Assembly: GCF_000429325.1 (NCBI RefSeq)
Contig: NZ_AUBQ01000004.1
Location: forward strand, 310,001 to 374,000
Direction of reading: 5' to 3'
DNA length: 64,000 nt
From: Fundidesulfovibrio putealis DSM 16056
GTDB lineage: Bacteria; Desulfobacterota; Desulfovibrionia; Desulfovibrionales; Desulfovibrionaceae
Shown here: positions 24,368 through 36,748 of the stretch, piece after piece
How positions within the stretch are numbered: the stretch's first letter is position 1
Layout: each line of letters opens with the position of its first letter
Made by a program: the position numbers and the translations under genes
Notes under the pieces: generated by a model
What the model was told of the DNA's origin: nothing
What the model saw: the letters and a program-made list of their open reading frames with translations, nothing else
Databases searched by the model: none

Positions 24368-25861
24368 TTAGATGTAGTCGAGAAGGCTCATGCTCATGAT
24401 CTTGGACGATGAGGACAGGACGCTCTGGTAGGCGTACTGGTACTTCGCGAGGTCCAGCAGCAGTTGCGAGAGGTCCGCGTCCTCCACGGCGGAGAGCCGG
24501 GTGTCCGCGTTGTCGCGCAGCACCTCGATGGTGTTCTCCGCGAAGTCCAGGCGGTTTTCGCGCGCTCCCACGTCTGCCGCGCAGGATTCCAGATGTTCCT
24601 GGGCGGTGGTCAGCTTCTCCAGGCAGTCGCCAACGCCGTCCATGTTGTTGGTTTCCAGGAAGCCGACCAGCTCGCCCACTGTCTCGAAGATGTTGATGTT
24701 TGCCCCGGCCCCGAACACGGGCGAGGCGTTGCTGGCTCCGGATTCTCTGTAGAGGCCGCCGAAAACGTCCTTGCCCACGTTGTTTATGACGATGCCCCCG
24801 CTGGGCGAGATGTTCACCGAGATGTCCGCCGTATTGGGGACGATGGTGAACTGGTCGCCGGCGGCCAGGGTGTTCCCCGCGCCGGAACTCAGTTCCAGGA
24901 AGCCGCCCGGCACGGGGAGCTTGGCGCCGCTGGCCACGTTGCCCCCGACCCAGGAGAGGCCGCCGTCGGTGCTGTAAGAGTAGGAATAGGGTCCGGGAAG
25001 ACTGGCGTTGGAATCCAGGCGGACGCTCACGTTGACCGAGAACACGCCGTCGGCTGCGGCGCTCACCTGGCCGCTCCCGTAGCTGCGCACCGTGGCTCCG
25101 TCCTGGTCGTCCCCCAGATAGACGGCCGAAGGGCGTACAACCAGGGAGGTGCCCTCCCCGCTTCCCGTTTCGGTGAGGTGCGACCCGCTCTTGAGCGTTA
25201 CGGAGCACCCGCCCAGGTCCAGGGTGTTCTCCCCGGCCGCGAGGGTCTTCACGGTCCAGGTGGTCCCGCCGTCAGAGGAATAGCGGTAGCCGATGTCGTC
25301 CGTTCCGCCCACGTCGCCGCTTTCGGTGAACTGCACCAGCACGCTGGTGTCGCTGCCGCCCTGCACCTTGACCACGGCGTCCTGGGTGAGGGTCTTGTCG
25401 GACACGGTGGCGAAAATCGTCTGGGTGAAAGCAGCCCCGCCGGTTTTCTGGCCCGCAAACAGGCTCTTTCCGGTCACAGAGGTGTTGGCCAGGGAGACCA
25501 TCTCCTCAAAATAACCCCGCACCTGCGCGGCGATCTGCTTGCGGTTTTCGTCGGAGAGCGTTCCCGTGGAGGCCTGTTCGGCCAGCTCCTTGATGCTGGT
25601 CATGAGCGTACTGGCCTCAAGCAGCGTGGAGTCGGCCTGACTCAGCCAGGACCTGGCCACGCCGATGTTGTCCGAATACTGGTCCAGCCCCTTGATGATG
25701 GAATCGATCCCACGGGCCTCGGCGTACCCGGAAGGGTCGTCCGAAGGGCGGTTGATCCTCTTCTGGCTGGCGTTCTGCTCGTTGGCCTCGGCAAGCTTGG
25801 ACAGGGAGCCGTTCATGTAGCCGATGGACGACGAATAGAGCATATTTTGCGAGATACGCAT
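24368..25861 (-). CDS. flgL: Hook-filament junction protein FlgL
   Basis: A 497-residue flagellar junction protein (HAP3). The flagellin-like N-terminus is clear: M-R-I-S-Q-N-M-L-Y-S-S-S, then R-I-N-R-P-S-D-D-P-S-G-Y-A-E-A-R, the hallmark of FlgL/flagellin D0-D1. The C-terminus is the matching helical domain (A-R-E-N-R-L-D-F-A-E-N-T-I-E). A long central insertion (about residues 150-350) makes it larger than the 317 residues of E. coli FlgL. Only ten bases separate it from flgK. Confidence 0.92.
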   Translation of the reverse strand: MRISQNMLYSSSIGYMNGSLSKLAEANEQNASQKRINRPSDDPSGYAEARGIDSIIKGLDQYSDNIGVARSWLSQADSTLLEASTLMTSIKELAEQASTGTLSDENRKQIAAQVRGYFEEMVSLANTSVTGKSLFAGQKTGGAAFTQTIFATVSDKTLTQDAVVKVQGGSDTSVLVQFTESGDVGGTDDIGYRYSSDGGTTWTVKTLAAGENTLDLGGCSVTLKSGSHLTETGSGEGTSLVVRPSAVYLGDDQDGATVRSYGSGQVSAAADGVFSVNVSVRLDSNASLPGPYSYSYSTDGGLSWVGGNVASGAKLPVPGGFLELSSGAGNTLAAGDQFTIVPNTADISVNISPSGGIVINNVGKDVFGGLYRESGASNASPVFGAGANINIFETVGELVGFLETNNMDGVGDCLEKLTTAQEHLESCAADVGARENRLDFAENTIEVLRDNADTRLSAVEDADLSQLLLDLAKYQYAYQSVLSSSSKIMSMSLLDYI

Positions 25862-25871
25862 GGGTTCCCCC

Positions 25872-27944
25872 CTACTTGAGGCTCATGACCACATCGAACA
25901 TTTCGCCTGCGGTCTGTATGAGTTTGGCCGCCGCCTGGTAGCACTGCTGGTACTGCATGACGCGGGTGAGCTCCTCGTCCAGGCTGACGCCGGAAACGGA
26001 TTCGCGTTGCGTGGTGAGGTCCTCGCTGAGTGTGGCGGCGTAGGTCTGCTGCGTCGCGGCCGCCGAGGTGTCGGAGCCCACTTTGGAGCAGAGCGAGTTC
26101 ATGTAGTCCTGGAGCGTGCCGCTGGTAGTTCCGCCCGCCTCCTTGAAGGAAACGGAGGTGCCTGCCAGGGCTGCCAGAGCCAGGGCCGTGGTGTTGTCTC
26201 CGGTGTTGACCTCGCCCGCGCCGTTGACGTGCCCTGCGCACAGCCTGGACGGATCGTTGGACACGGCGCTGGCCAGGTCCACGTTGGAGGCGTCCGTGCC
26301 CGAGAACAGCGTGTTGATGCCAAGCCCGGCCAGCAGTCCAGACGTGTCCTCCGCGAACTGGAATTCCACACCGCTGGCGGCTTGAAGCGAAAGCTGGCCG
26401 TTCTGGATGGAGGCCGTGAGCTGGCCGGGGTAGCTTGCGTTTATGGCGTCGCGCACGTCCTCCAGCGAGTGCACTGAGGGATCGAAGTTGGAGGTTCCGG
26501 GGGTGACCGAGCTGAAATCCAGGGCGGTCACGGAGAGGTTGTCCCCGGTGGTCGCGTCGTAGAGCGCGATGGAAATGTTGCCGGACTCCAGCCTGTCCGC
26601 CCAGTGCAGCCCGCTTTGCGCAAGCGGCAGGCTCTGGTTGTCCACCGCGTATTCACCCTGCGCCGAACTCATGTTGGTCAGGCCAGCGCCTTGGCTGTGC
26701 ACGCGGTTCATGTTCCAGATGAAGCTCTCGGCGAAGGCGTCCAGCTTGTCCTGGTATTCGCCCACGTACTCGTCGCGAAGCGTCAGCAGCGCGGCCAGCG
26801 ATCCGCCGGAAAGCCTGCCCGCCGAATCGTTCCCGGTGAGTGGGGTCACGTTCACGTCGCCGCCCGCGCTGGTCACCCAGTAGACGCCGTTTTTCGGCAT
26901 GATCGTGAACTTGTCACCGGCACTGATGGAGGTGCTTGGCGCGGTTTCCGCGTCCGTGGCCGTGCCGAACCAGATGGAGACGCCGTCCACGGTCTCTTTG
27001 TGGCTGGTGTCCCCGGCAGTGAAGACGCGTGTATTGCCGTCCTCGTCCTCCACCCAGGTCTTGCCGCCGTCGAGAGACACCTGGTAGGTGGCGGCTCCGG
27101 CCCCGCCGGACGTGTCGCCGCCGGTCACAAACCGCACGGTCATCTCGTTGGAGGACGCCCCCTCGAAGTAGATCTTCCCGTCGAAGCCGGAATCCGCGCT
27201 CAGGGCAGCCACGGACTTGGGGCCTTCCACCTTGAGCGTATAGGACGACGCGCCGTCCACCAGGGACTGGCCTTCGCCGGTCGTCACACGCACCTGGCCG
27301 TCGTCCTGGGTGACCACGTTTATGTCCACGTATTCGGCCAGGTCGCGCAGCAGCTGGTCGCGCTGGTCCAGCAGGCCGCTCGATTCGGAGCTCCCGGATA
27401 TGGACTTGTTCAGCGCGGCGATCTGCTTGGTCAGGCTGTTGACCGATGAAACCTGGCTGGCGATGGAGGCGTCCAGGGATTGGGTGATGGAGTTCAGGCT
27501 GTCATCCATGGACGCGAGCATTTCTGTCAGCGACCGCGCCGTTTCAATGGCCTCGGTGCGCACCGCGGCGTTGGATGACGTGGCCGAGAGGTTCTCCAGG
27601 CTGGCCATGAAGTCGTCCAGGACCGCTGATATGCCGGAATCGCTGGAGCTGTTGAACAGCGACTCCACCTGGGCCAGGTTGGTGGCGATGGTGTCGTAAT
27701 AGGACGTCTTCGAGGACTGCGTCAGGCAGCGCCGCTCCAGAAATGCGTCCAGCTCGCGCACGATGCCCTGGATGCTGGCCCCCACCCCGATCTTGCCTGT
27801 GGTGACGCCATCCGTGGCGAAATCCACGGTGCGGCGCACGTAGCCCGTGGTGGAGGCGTTGGCGATGTTGCCGCCGTGAACGTTCAAGGCAACCTGGAAA
27901 TTGGAGAGGGCCGATTGGCCTATGGTCAGCAGATTGTTCAGCAT
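25872..27944 (-). CDS. flgK: Hook-filament junction protein FlgK
   Basis: The 690-residue product connects hook and filament (HAP1). The N-terminus M-L-N-N-L-L-T-I-G-Q-S-A-L and H-G-G-N-I-A-N-A-S-T-T-G-Y are the rod/hook-family motifs. The C-terminus S-G-V-S-L-D-E-E-L-T-R-V-M-Q-Y-Q-Q-C-Y-Q-A-A is typical of FlgK. The ATG at 27944 was chosen because it aligns with family starts and has GGGAG nine bases upstream; 18 open codons precede it. The extra length beyond E. coli FlgK (547) is in beta-rich central domains repeated in related form in flgL here. Confidence 0.92.
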   Translation of the reverse strand: MLNNLLTIGQSALSNFQVALNVHGGNIANASTTGYVRRTVDFATDGVTTGKIGVGASIQGIVRELDAFLERRCLTQSSKTSYYDTIATNLAQVESLFNSSSDSGISAVLDDFMASLENLSATSSNAAVRTEAIETARSLTEMLASMDDSLNSITQSLDASIASQVSSVNSLTKQIAALNKSISGSSESSGLLDQRDQLLRDLAEYVDINVVTQDDGQVRVTTGEGQSLVDGASSYTLKVEGPKSVAALSADSGFDGKIYFEGASSNEMTVRFVTGGDTSGGAGAATYQVSLDGGKTWVEDEDGNTRVFTAGDTSHKETVDGVSIWFGTATDAETAPSTSISAGDKFTIMPKNGVYWVTSAGGDVNVTPLTGNDSAGRLSGGSLAALLTLRDEYVGEYQDKLDAFAESFIWNMNRVHSQGAGLTNMSSAQGEYAVDNQSLPLAQSGLHWADRLESGNISIALYDATTGDNLSVTALDFSSVTPGTSNFDPSVHSLEDVRDAINASYPGQLTASIQNGQLSLQAASGVEFQFAEDTSGLLAGLGINTLFSGTDASNVDLASAVSNDPSRLCAGHVNGAGEVNTGDNTTALALAALAGTSVSFKEAGGTTSGTLQDYMNSLCSKVGSDTSAAATQQTYAATLSEDLTTQRESVSGVSLDEELTRVMQYQQCYQAAAKLIQTAGEMFDVVMSLK

Positions 27945-28122
27945 GGCTTGCCGCTCCCTGCCGCGCAATGCGCGGCGGGTTTTGTGGTCTCGCCGCAACC
28001 GGACCGGCTGTCCCTGCCAGTGCGGTTGCGATGCTTCGCGTGTGCCGAAGCGTTCATGATCAATGCGTCCATGCTTTTCACCTGTTCGTATTCAAGGCAC
28101 TGTTGCGTTCTCAAATGATTGT

Positions 28123-28141
28123 GTTTGTGTTTTTCACAAAC
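28123..28141 (-). terminator. Hairpin between flgE and flgK, weak terminator
   Basis: GTTTGTG and CACAAAC pair perfectly with a five-base loop, seven bases beyond the flgE stop on the minus strand. There is little T-run after the stem, so it may act as a 3' stabiliser as much as a stop. A promoter for flgK would be expected between 27945 and 28120, but I cannot find a convincing sigma-28 or sigma-54 match. Confidence 0.35.
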
Positions 28142-28147
28142 GCGACA

Positions 28148-29716
28148 CTAGCGTTTGAGCTGAATGACTTCCTGGAGCATGGTGTCCACGGTGCTGATCA
28201 CTTTGCTGTTGGCCTGGAAGCCGCGCTGGTAGCTGATCATGTTGACCATCTCCGTGGCGGTATCCACGTTGGACTGCTCCAGCTTTCCCGAGGCGATGCT
28301 GCCCATGCCCGCGCTTCCGGCAGTGCCAATGCGCGGCTCGCCCGAGTCGATGGTCTTGCTGTAGAGGTTGCCGCCCTCGCGGCGCAGGCCCTGGAGGTTG
28401 GTGAAGTCGGCCATGCCCACCACGAAGAGGTTCTTGCTCTGGTTGTTGGAATAGGTTCCCACCACCACGCCTTCGGAAGTGACGGAGACTCCCTGGAGGA
28501 AACCGCTGGCGTAGCCGTCCTGGGCTTCATCGTTGATGCTGAAGGCGTCGGAGTAGCTGGTTGTGGTGGTGCTGCTGGTGGTGGACGCGTTCATTGTCGG
28601 CAGGTTCGTGATGTCCGTGCCAACCTGGGACGCGTTGGTGATGCTGCTGGTCCAGCCGCCGTAACTGTTCGTACTGTGGATGCCGAGGTCCAGCTTGATA
28701 TTGGCAGCGTTCGTCGACAACGATGAACTGGCGTTGGACGAGGCCGTGAAGTTGGCCGTCAGCTGCGGATAGCCGTCCTGGGAGAAGGTGGCGGGCACCC
28801 AGTTGGAAAGGTCCTTGTAGTTGCCGGAGGCGTTTGAACTCAGAACGAAGGAGGTCATGTTGGTGATGCGCCCGGCCGAATCGAAGCTCAGGGTGCCGGT
28901 CATGAGCAGGCCAGCCGAGGACGTGGTGGAAAGCTGGGTGCCGTTGATGGTCCGGCCGTCTTCGTCAGGGGCGCAGGCCACGACGTATTCCCAGACGTTC
29001 TTGCCTGCGGCGTTGCTCACCTTGTCGTAGTAGATGCTGACGTCGTGGGCGGTGCCGGACTCGTCGTACACCTTGATGGTGCTCTGATAGGAGTAGCTGG
29101 AATCCGACAGGGCAGTATCGGCCTGCCCGGACCAGCTCCCGAACAGGGCGAAGAAGGGGTTGGTGGCGTCGGTGGTCTTTTCGGTGGCGTTGGAGTTCAG
29201 GTTGGTGACCATGCGCAGCGTGGTGGTGGCCGAAGGCGCCAACTGGAAGCTGTCCAGCTTGATGTCGCCAAGCGAGCCGATGTTGGAGACCTCGCCGGTC
29301 TTGGTGTCGGTGGTGGCGCGCCAGCCCTGCACCGTGTAGCCGTTGGTGTCACGGAGGTAGCCGGTCTTGTCGAAGGTGAAGTTGCCGGCCCGGGTGTAGT
29401 AGATGTTCCCGGTGTTGTCGTTTTGCACCATGAACATGCCGTTGCCGGAAATGGCCATGTCGGTTGCGGAGTTGGTGTCAAGGAAGGCTCCCTGGGAGAA
29501 GTCGCCGTAGATGCTGGCGATGTTCGCCCCTAGGCCCACCTGGCCGAAGCTGTTGCCGGTGGCGATGTTCGAATAGAAGAAGTCCTCGAACTGGGTGCTG
29601 GAGCGCTTGAAGCCCATGGTGCTGGTGTTGGCCAGGTTGTTGCCGACCACGGACATGGCCTGGCTATGGATGCCCAGGCCGGAAATGCCGGTGTACATCG
29701 CGGACATGAGTGACAT
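28148..29716 (-). CDS. flgE: Flagellar hook protein FlgE
   Basis: The 522-residue product forms the hook. The N-terminus M-Y-T-G-I-S-G-L-G-I-H-S-Q and V-V-G-N-N-L-A-N-T-S-T-M-G-F-K-R-S are the rod/hook signatures, and the C-terminus Q-S-N-V-D-T-A-T-E-M-V-N-M-I-S-Y-Q-R-G-F matches the FlgE end. The ATG at 29716 has AAGGAG seven bases upstream; the much longer open frame to 29962 overlaps flgD and is rejected. The central region is rich in Ser, Thr and Asn. It follows flgD by 23 bases. Confidence 0.93.
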   Translation of the reverse strand: MSLMSAMYTGISGLGIHSQAMSVVGNNLANTSTMGFKRSSTQFEDFFYSNIATGNSFGQVGLGANIASIYGDFSQGAFLDTNSATDMAISGNGMFMVQNDNTGNIYYTRAGNFTFDKTGYLRDTNGYTVQGWRATTDTKTGEVSNIGSLGDIKLDSFQLAPSATTTLRMVTNLNSNATEKTTDATNPFFALFGSWSGQADTALSDSSYSYQSTIKVYDESGTAHDVSIYYDKVSNAAGKNVWEYVVACAPDEDGRTINGTQLSTTSSAGLLMTGTLSFDSAGRITNMTSFVLSSNASGNYKDLSNWVPATFSQDGYPQLTANFTASSNASSSLSTNAANIKLDLGIHSTNSYGGWTSSITNASQVGTDITNLPTMNASTTSSTTTTSYSDAFSINDEAQDGYASGFLQGVSVTSEGVVVGTYSNNQSKNLFVVGMADFTNLQGLRREGGNLYSKTIDSGEPRIGTAGSAGMGSIASGKLEQSNVDTATEMVNMISYQRGFQANSKVISTVDTMLQEVIQLKR

Positions 29717-29739
29717 GGCGAATCTCCTTTTGGCTTGGG

Positions 29740-30414
29740 TTAGGCGTCGACGTCTTTGACGCTGGAGACGTTGGCGAGGCTGACTTCCCTGCCGTCCTTG
29801 AGGGTCAGCATCACCACGCCGCTCTTCACCGCCACTCCGTTCACCACGCCGGATATGGTGGTGCTGGCCGTGAGTTCCGCTCCGTCCGTGCCGGTCCCGG
29901 CAATGGCGATGGAGTAGGTTCCGTCTTCCATCACGTCGCCGTCGTCGTCCTTGCCGTCCCACTGGTAGTCGTACTCGCCCGCCTTCTTGGCCCCGATGTT
30001 CTCGGTGCGCACCAGCGACCCGTCCTCGTCGTAGATGTAGGCCTTGAGGGTGGCCGCGTCGGATTCCAGCGTGTACGTGCTGGAAGATGCTTTTCCGTCC
30101 TCCACCGAGAGCGTGTAGCCCGAAGCCATGACTGTTTTGCCGATGTAGGAGACGGAGCTTGTGGCGGTCTGGAGGTTGAGCGCCGAGAGCCCTGTGGTGA
30201 GGGTCTCGTTCATGTTGGTCATCTGCTCCAGCATGGAGAACTGGGTCAGCTGGCCAATCATTTCCGCCGGATCTGTGGAGTTGAACGGGTCCTGGTTTTC
30301 GAGCTGGGCGACCAGGATGGCCAGGAAATCGTCCTTACCCATGGAGGAGGACGCCGTGTCAGACGAGCTGCTGGTCTTTATGCTGTTAAGATATGACGTG
30401 GTGTCGACGTACAT
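29740..30414 (-). CDS. flgD: Flagellar hook cap protein FlgD
   Basis: A 224-residue hook-capping scaffold. The conserved block D-D-F-L-A-I-L-V-A-Q-L-E-N-Q-D-P at residues about 29-44 and M-I-G-Q-L-T-Q-F-S-M-L-E-Q are diagnostic. The C-terminal FlgD-Ig domain has the Y-D-Y-Q-W-D-G-K-D-D-D-G-D stretch. It starts the leftward flgD-flgE unit; GGAGG lies nine bases ahead of the ATG. A promoter upstream could not be matched. Confidence 0.92.
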   Translation of the reverse strand: MYVDTTSYLNSIKTSSSSDTASSSMGKDDFLAILVAQLENQDPFNSTDPAEMIGQLTQFSMLEQMTNMNETLTTGLSALNLQTATSSVSYIGKTVMASGYTLSVEDGKASSSTYTLESDAATLKAYIYDEDGSLVRTENIGAKKAGEYDYQWDGKDDDGDVMEDGTYSIAIAGTGTDGAELTASTTISGVVNGVAVKSGVVMLTLKDGREVSLANVSSVKDVDA

Positions 30415-30594
30415 GATGATTGCCTCCTGCTCGCGAAAAGTGTTTCACCGTTCCAGACGCAACAATGTGCGGGAAAATCAATGCGACCTGGGATGCGAAG
30501 AAGACAATCGGCGTAAAATCATCTTTGCGTGTCGTCGCGATATGCGATGTTTTCTATGCTGTGCTTAGTTATGCGGCAGTGTTCTCCGTTTTCA
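30415..30594. other. Spacer upstream of flgD
   Basis: 180 bases between the zinc-finger protein and flgD on the minus strand, containing the flgD ribosome binding site. I see no match to sigma-54 (TGGCAC-N5-TTGC) or sigma-28 elements and no stable hairpin. Confidence 0.4.
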
Positions 30595-30912
30595 TCAGTT
30601 GCGTGTTCCAGGAACCCCGTAGCGAAACCCGTTTGCGTTGGTCTGGCGCGGATGGGAGCCGTCCACCAGAGACATGCTCCTGGTAAGGCACTCCTCGCCG
30701 GGATCGAGCGGTTCCAGGAGCAAAAGCATTTTCAGTTCTTCCAGATCCTTGCGGCATTTGAGGCACTGCCGGAAGTGGTCATCCCAGCGGATGCGCTCCG
30801 CGTGGGTTACGGCTCCGTCCAGATAGGCCGCCATTTCATTGGTTTCAGGACATCTCACGGCAACACTCCCTGTTGACTCGTCCGGCGATGCGAACAAGCG
30901 TGATTCCACCAT
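30595..30912 (-). CDS. Zinc-finger anti-sigma-like protein
   Basis: The 105-residue product (ATG at 30912 preferred) resembles the one at 22056: C-P-E-T-N-E-M-A-A-Y-L-D-G-A, then H-F-R-Q-C-L-K-C-R-K (His-X3-Cys-X2-Cys). No TM helix follows. It begins 51 bases after the adjoining sigma gene, so the two are presumably a pair. The start is uncertain: the frame is open for 38 codons more, part of it inside the sigma gene, and the ribosome binding site is poor (GGG). Confidence 0.6.
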   Translation of the reverse strand: MVESRLFASPDESTGSVAVRCPETNEMAAYLDGAVTHAERIRWDDHFRQCLKCRKDLEELKMLLLLEPLDPGEECLTRSMSLVDGSHPRQTNANGFRYGVPGTRN

Positions 30913-30962
30913 CCCGGATCGCGAACCGACGGATTGACCGGTGCGCGCCCTCCCCCACCGCT

Positions 30963-31526
30963 TCAGCAACGTCCGCCCTTGCGGAGCGTCAGCCATTCGT
31001 GCTGCAAAAGTTCCATGGCCTGCCATTGGAGCGTCTGAACCTCCTGCGGAGAAACGCCCAGCATTCCGGCAGCCTGGATGACCGTGCAGCCTTCACCGTA
31101 GATCAGGCGCAGCACGCAGCGCTGCGAGGGGGAAAACATCTGATCCAGACCGTCCAGGTACGGCCCCGCACCCTCCACATCCACGTTCATGGCCCTGAAG
31201 ATGTCCGCCAGAGAGGACTGCGCGTAATGGGCGCTGCGCACGTAGTTGAGCGTCACCTCGCGCGTCATGACCACGATGCAGGTCTGAACGGAGCAGCGCT
31301 CCACGTCCTCGTAGTAGGAAGGGTTGTCCACTTCCTGAATCAGGCGATTCAGGATGACTCTTTTGACGCGGTCAACGTCTTTGTGACTGTAACTGCCCAT
31401 ATGCTTTGTCAGACAGATGCGTGTCACACGGTCAATCATGGTCCATGCGTCCCGAGCTGTGTTCATGTTCACCATGAACACCTTCGTCAACAGGTCATGT
31501 GCGCAACTTTCGATAATGCTCTGCAT
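30963..31526 (-). CDS. Second sigma factor-like protein
   Basis: A 187-residue protein with the shape of an ECF-type sigma: an acidic, helical N-terminal part containing R-V-T-R-I-C-L-T-K and, after a linker, a region-4-like C-terminal segment, M-F-S-P-S-Q-R-C-V-L-R-L-I-Y-G-E-G-C-T-V-I-Q-A-A-G. Region 2 is far less conserved than in the sigma factor at 21350, so the call is weaker. The neighbouring zinc-finger gene supports it. Alternatively it is a sigma-like DNA-binding regulator that does not bind core polymerase. Confidence 0.6.
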   Translation of the reverse strand: MQSIIESCAHDLLTKVFMVNMNTARDAWTMIDRVTRICLTKHMGSYSHKDVDRVKRVILNRLIQEVDNPSYYEDVERCSVQTCIVVMTREVTLNYVRSAHYAQSSLADIFRAMNVDVEGAGPYLDGLDQMFSPSQRCVLRLIYGEGCTVIQAAGMLGVSPQEVQTLQWQAMELLQHEWLTLRKGGRC

Positions 31527-31649
31527 ACGATTAACCCCACTGAAAAGATGTATCCTCAGCCGGACAGATCACGCTAAAGACGCCGATTGTCTTTTTCGCA
31601 TCCCATGCATGAGATACGAGGGGAGATCGGCAAACATCCACGGAGGGCG

Positions 31650-31673
31650 AAAAAAAAGACGCCAAAGGGCGTC
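31650..31673 (-). terminator. Minus-strand terminator or attenuator ahead of the sigma gene
   Basis: On the minus strand, GACGCC-N4-GGCGTC is followed by eight Ts, a textbook terminator. No gene lies to its right on that strand, so it either ends a small untranslated RNA or acts as an attenuator in a leader about 125 bases ahead of the sigma gene at 31526. Confidence 0.7.
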
Positions 31674-31933
31674 CAAAAGTGTGGAATCTGGTGAAAATCA
31701 AGGCGATTTATGGCAATTATTTCATTTTATTTCATGTGATTACATGTACTTTAGGGGTGTTTTGAAAATATCTTTCCCAAGGCGGCCAAATTCCTCGTCT
31801 GAGGCTCTTCCAAAGAGCCTTTGGCCACCGACTCAGGACCTGTGAATCGAGCCTCCTGGACTTCGATGAGTTGGCATGCCCTTCTGCGCTTCGCGGCGCG
31901 TCCGTGAAGAACTGGACATATTTTTAACCAACA

Positions 31934-31948
31934 ATAACAAATTGTTAT
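31934..31948. promoter_or_regulatory. Operator-like palindrome ahead of the efflux genes
   Basis: ATAACAA followed at once by ATTGTTAT forms a 15-base near-perfect palindrome, the size bound by TetR or MarR repressors. No such repressor is adjacent. The link to the efflux genes (start at 32215) rests on position. Confidence 0.35.
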
Positions 31949-32214
31949 CTTCTCTTTGTTCAAAAATCATACGAACGAACCATGAGGACACTAAACGAGG
32001 GGCACGCCAGGCGTGCTTCACTGGACTGCGAAGAGAAAACCAACCGGAAGAACCTGGGGCAAGTCGTGTCCGGTAGTAGACCAATTCGGACTGAATACTT
32101 CCCGTGGTTGACTTCCCGCCTGTTTGCTTTCATGAAATTGTACAACTCTCGAACCATAGAGTTCCTGTTGGCCATCGCCGCATGCGCCAGCCTCACATAC
32201 ACCACGGGACACCC

Positions 32215-33449
32215 ATGATACGACGCCGCGTTTCCATCATTCTGCCGGTCTGCGCACTGCTCTGCCTCGCCCTTCTTCCCGGATGCGGCAAAGAGAGTCC
32301 GCCTGCTCCCAAAGCACGTACGATCACGGCAAAGACCCAGCAGATGCGCTCCGAGGAGGTGGTGGAATGTCGCTCGTTCCCGGCCCAGGTGGAGTCTCGA
32401 AACAGCGTGACCCTGGCCAGCAAGCTCTCGGGCAGCGTTGTGGAGGTCTTCGCCCAGGAAGGCGCGGCCCTTCGCGCAGGCGCGCCCATCCTGCGCATCG
32501 ACGACAAGGACCTGCAAAGCCGCGAACAGGGCCTCACGGCCACCGTGGCCCAGGCCGCGTCCGAGCGCCAAGCCGTGGCCGCCAAGGCCGCCCACGCCAA
32601 GGCCAACCTGGACCGGCTCCAGAAGCTCCTGACACAGAAGGTCATAAGCCAGGACGACTTCGAGCGGGCACGCACGGAATACCTGGCCCTCTCGCGCGAG
32701 GAAGAGGCCATCGCCGCGCGGGAGCGCTCCGTGGCCGCCCAAAAGGGCGAACTCAAGGCGCTCGGCGGTTACACCCGCATAAACGCACCCTTCGACGGCG
32801 TGCTGGCGCGGCGCTACGTGGATCTGGGCGCGTTCGTGAACGCAGGCCAGCCCCTTGCGCTCCTGGACGACGTTGCCAGCGGTTTCGACCTGACCGCCCA
32901 GGTGGACGAGAGCCTGCTGTCCAGCCTGAATGCTGGGCAGACCTTGATAGGCGTCGTCCCCTCGCTCTCGCGCGATCCGTTCGCCGCCAAGGTCAGCGCC
33001 GTAATCGGACGGGTGGACCCGGCCACGCGGACCTTTCGCGTGAAGGCCGAGCTGCCCAGGCAGGCTTGGGAGCGCGGAGCCGGTGACGCCGCCGGGCTTC
33101 AGGCCACCCCGCTCCCTAAGGCAGGCATGTTCGGACGCCTGTTCACCCCGGCCCGCATTTCCAAGAAGCTCCTGCTGCCTTCCGACTGCCTGCGCATGCG
33201 CGGCGACCTCCCCTCGGTGTTCACCGTTGACGGCGACGGGCTGGTCAGTTTCCGGGTGGTCAAGCCGGGCGGGCGCTTCATCAAGGTCGTGCTGGACGGC
33301 AAGCCGTTCCTCACCGACTCGGAAGCCTTCGAGGAGCCTGGGCGAGAGAGTTACCTGGAAATTCTCTCAGGTCTCTCCGACGGTGACCGCGTGGTCTGCT
33401 CTGCCACGGAAACCCTGCGCGAGGGCGACCGCATCGCCAAGGATAACCC

Positions 33450-33453
<4 letters not shown>
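32215..33453 (+). CDS. RND efflux membrane-fusion lipoprotein (MFP)
   Basis: The 412-residue product couples the inner-membrane pump to an outer-membrane channel. A hydrophobic signal (residues 5-21) ends at L-L-P-G-C (Cys24, probable lipid anchor, though the Pro is unusual in a lipobox). Next come a lipoyl/barrel part (V-T-L-A-S-K-L-S-G-S-V-V-E-V-F), a coiled-coil hairpin rich in Ala, Lys and Gln (about residues 100-175) and A-P-F-D-G-V-L-A-R-R-Y-V-D-L-G, the HlyD/AcrA signature. The ATG at 32215 has a GGGA weak site; an upstream open frame of 37 codons is less plausible because the signal peptide would be buried. Overlaps the transporter by four bases. Confidence 0.88.
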
Positions 33454-36740
<3,287 letters not shown>

Positions 36741-36748
36741 CGTGCGCC

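Larger units (their letters stand above)
31527..32214. other. 688-base region between sigma gene and RND efflux operon
   Basis: AT-richer than its surroundings, with no supportable gene on either strand. It contains a minus-strand terminator (31650-31673), a small AGGCTCTT/AAGAGCCT hairpin (31802-31820) and a near-perfect ATAACAA-ATTGTTAT palindrome (31934-31948) about 270 bases ahead of the efflux genes. Short open frames here have no family resemblance or good ribosome binding site. Confidence 0.5.

Noticed and set aside
27945-28147. Sigma-54 or sigma-28 promoter ahead of flgK
   Set aside because: Only a near match (CGGCAC with the wrong -12 part) was seen; not reliable enough to call.
29716-29962. 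Longer start for flgE
   Set aside because: It covers the flgD 3' end, and the extra residues are Arg/Gly-rich shadow sequence.
31751-32084. Small minus-strand frames (70 and 83 codons) in the sigma-RND gap
   Set aside because: Composition looks non-coding, they overlap each other and have no good ribosome binding site or family resemblance.
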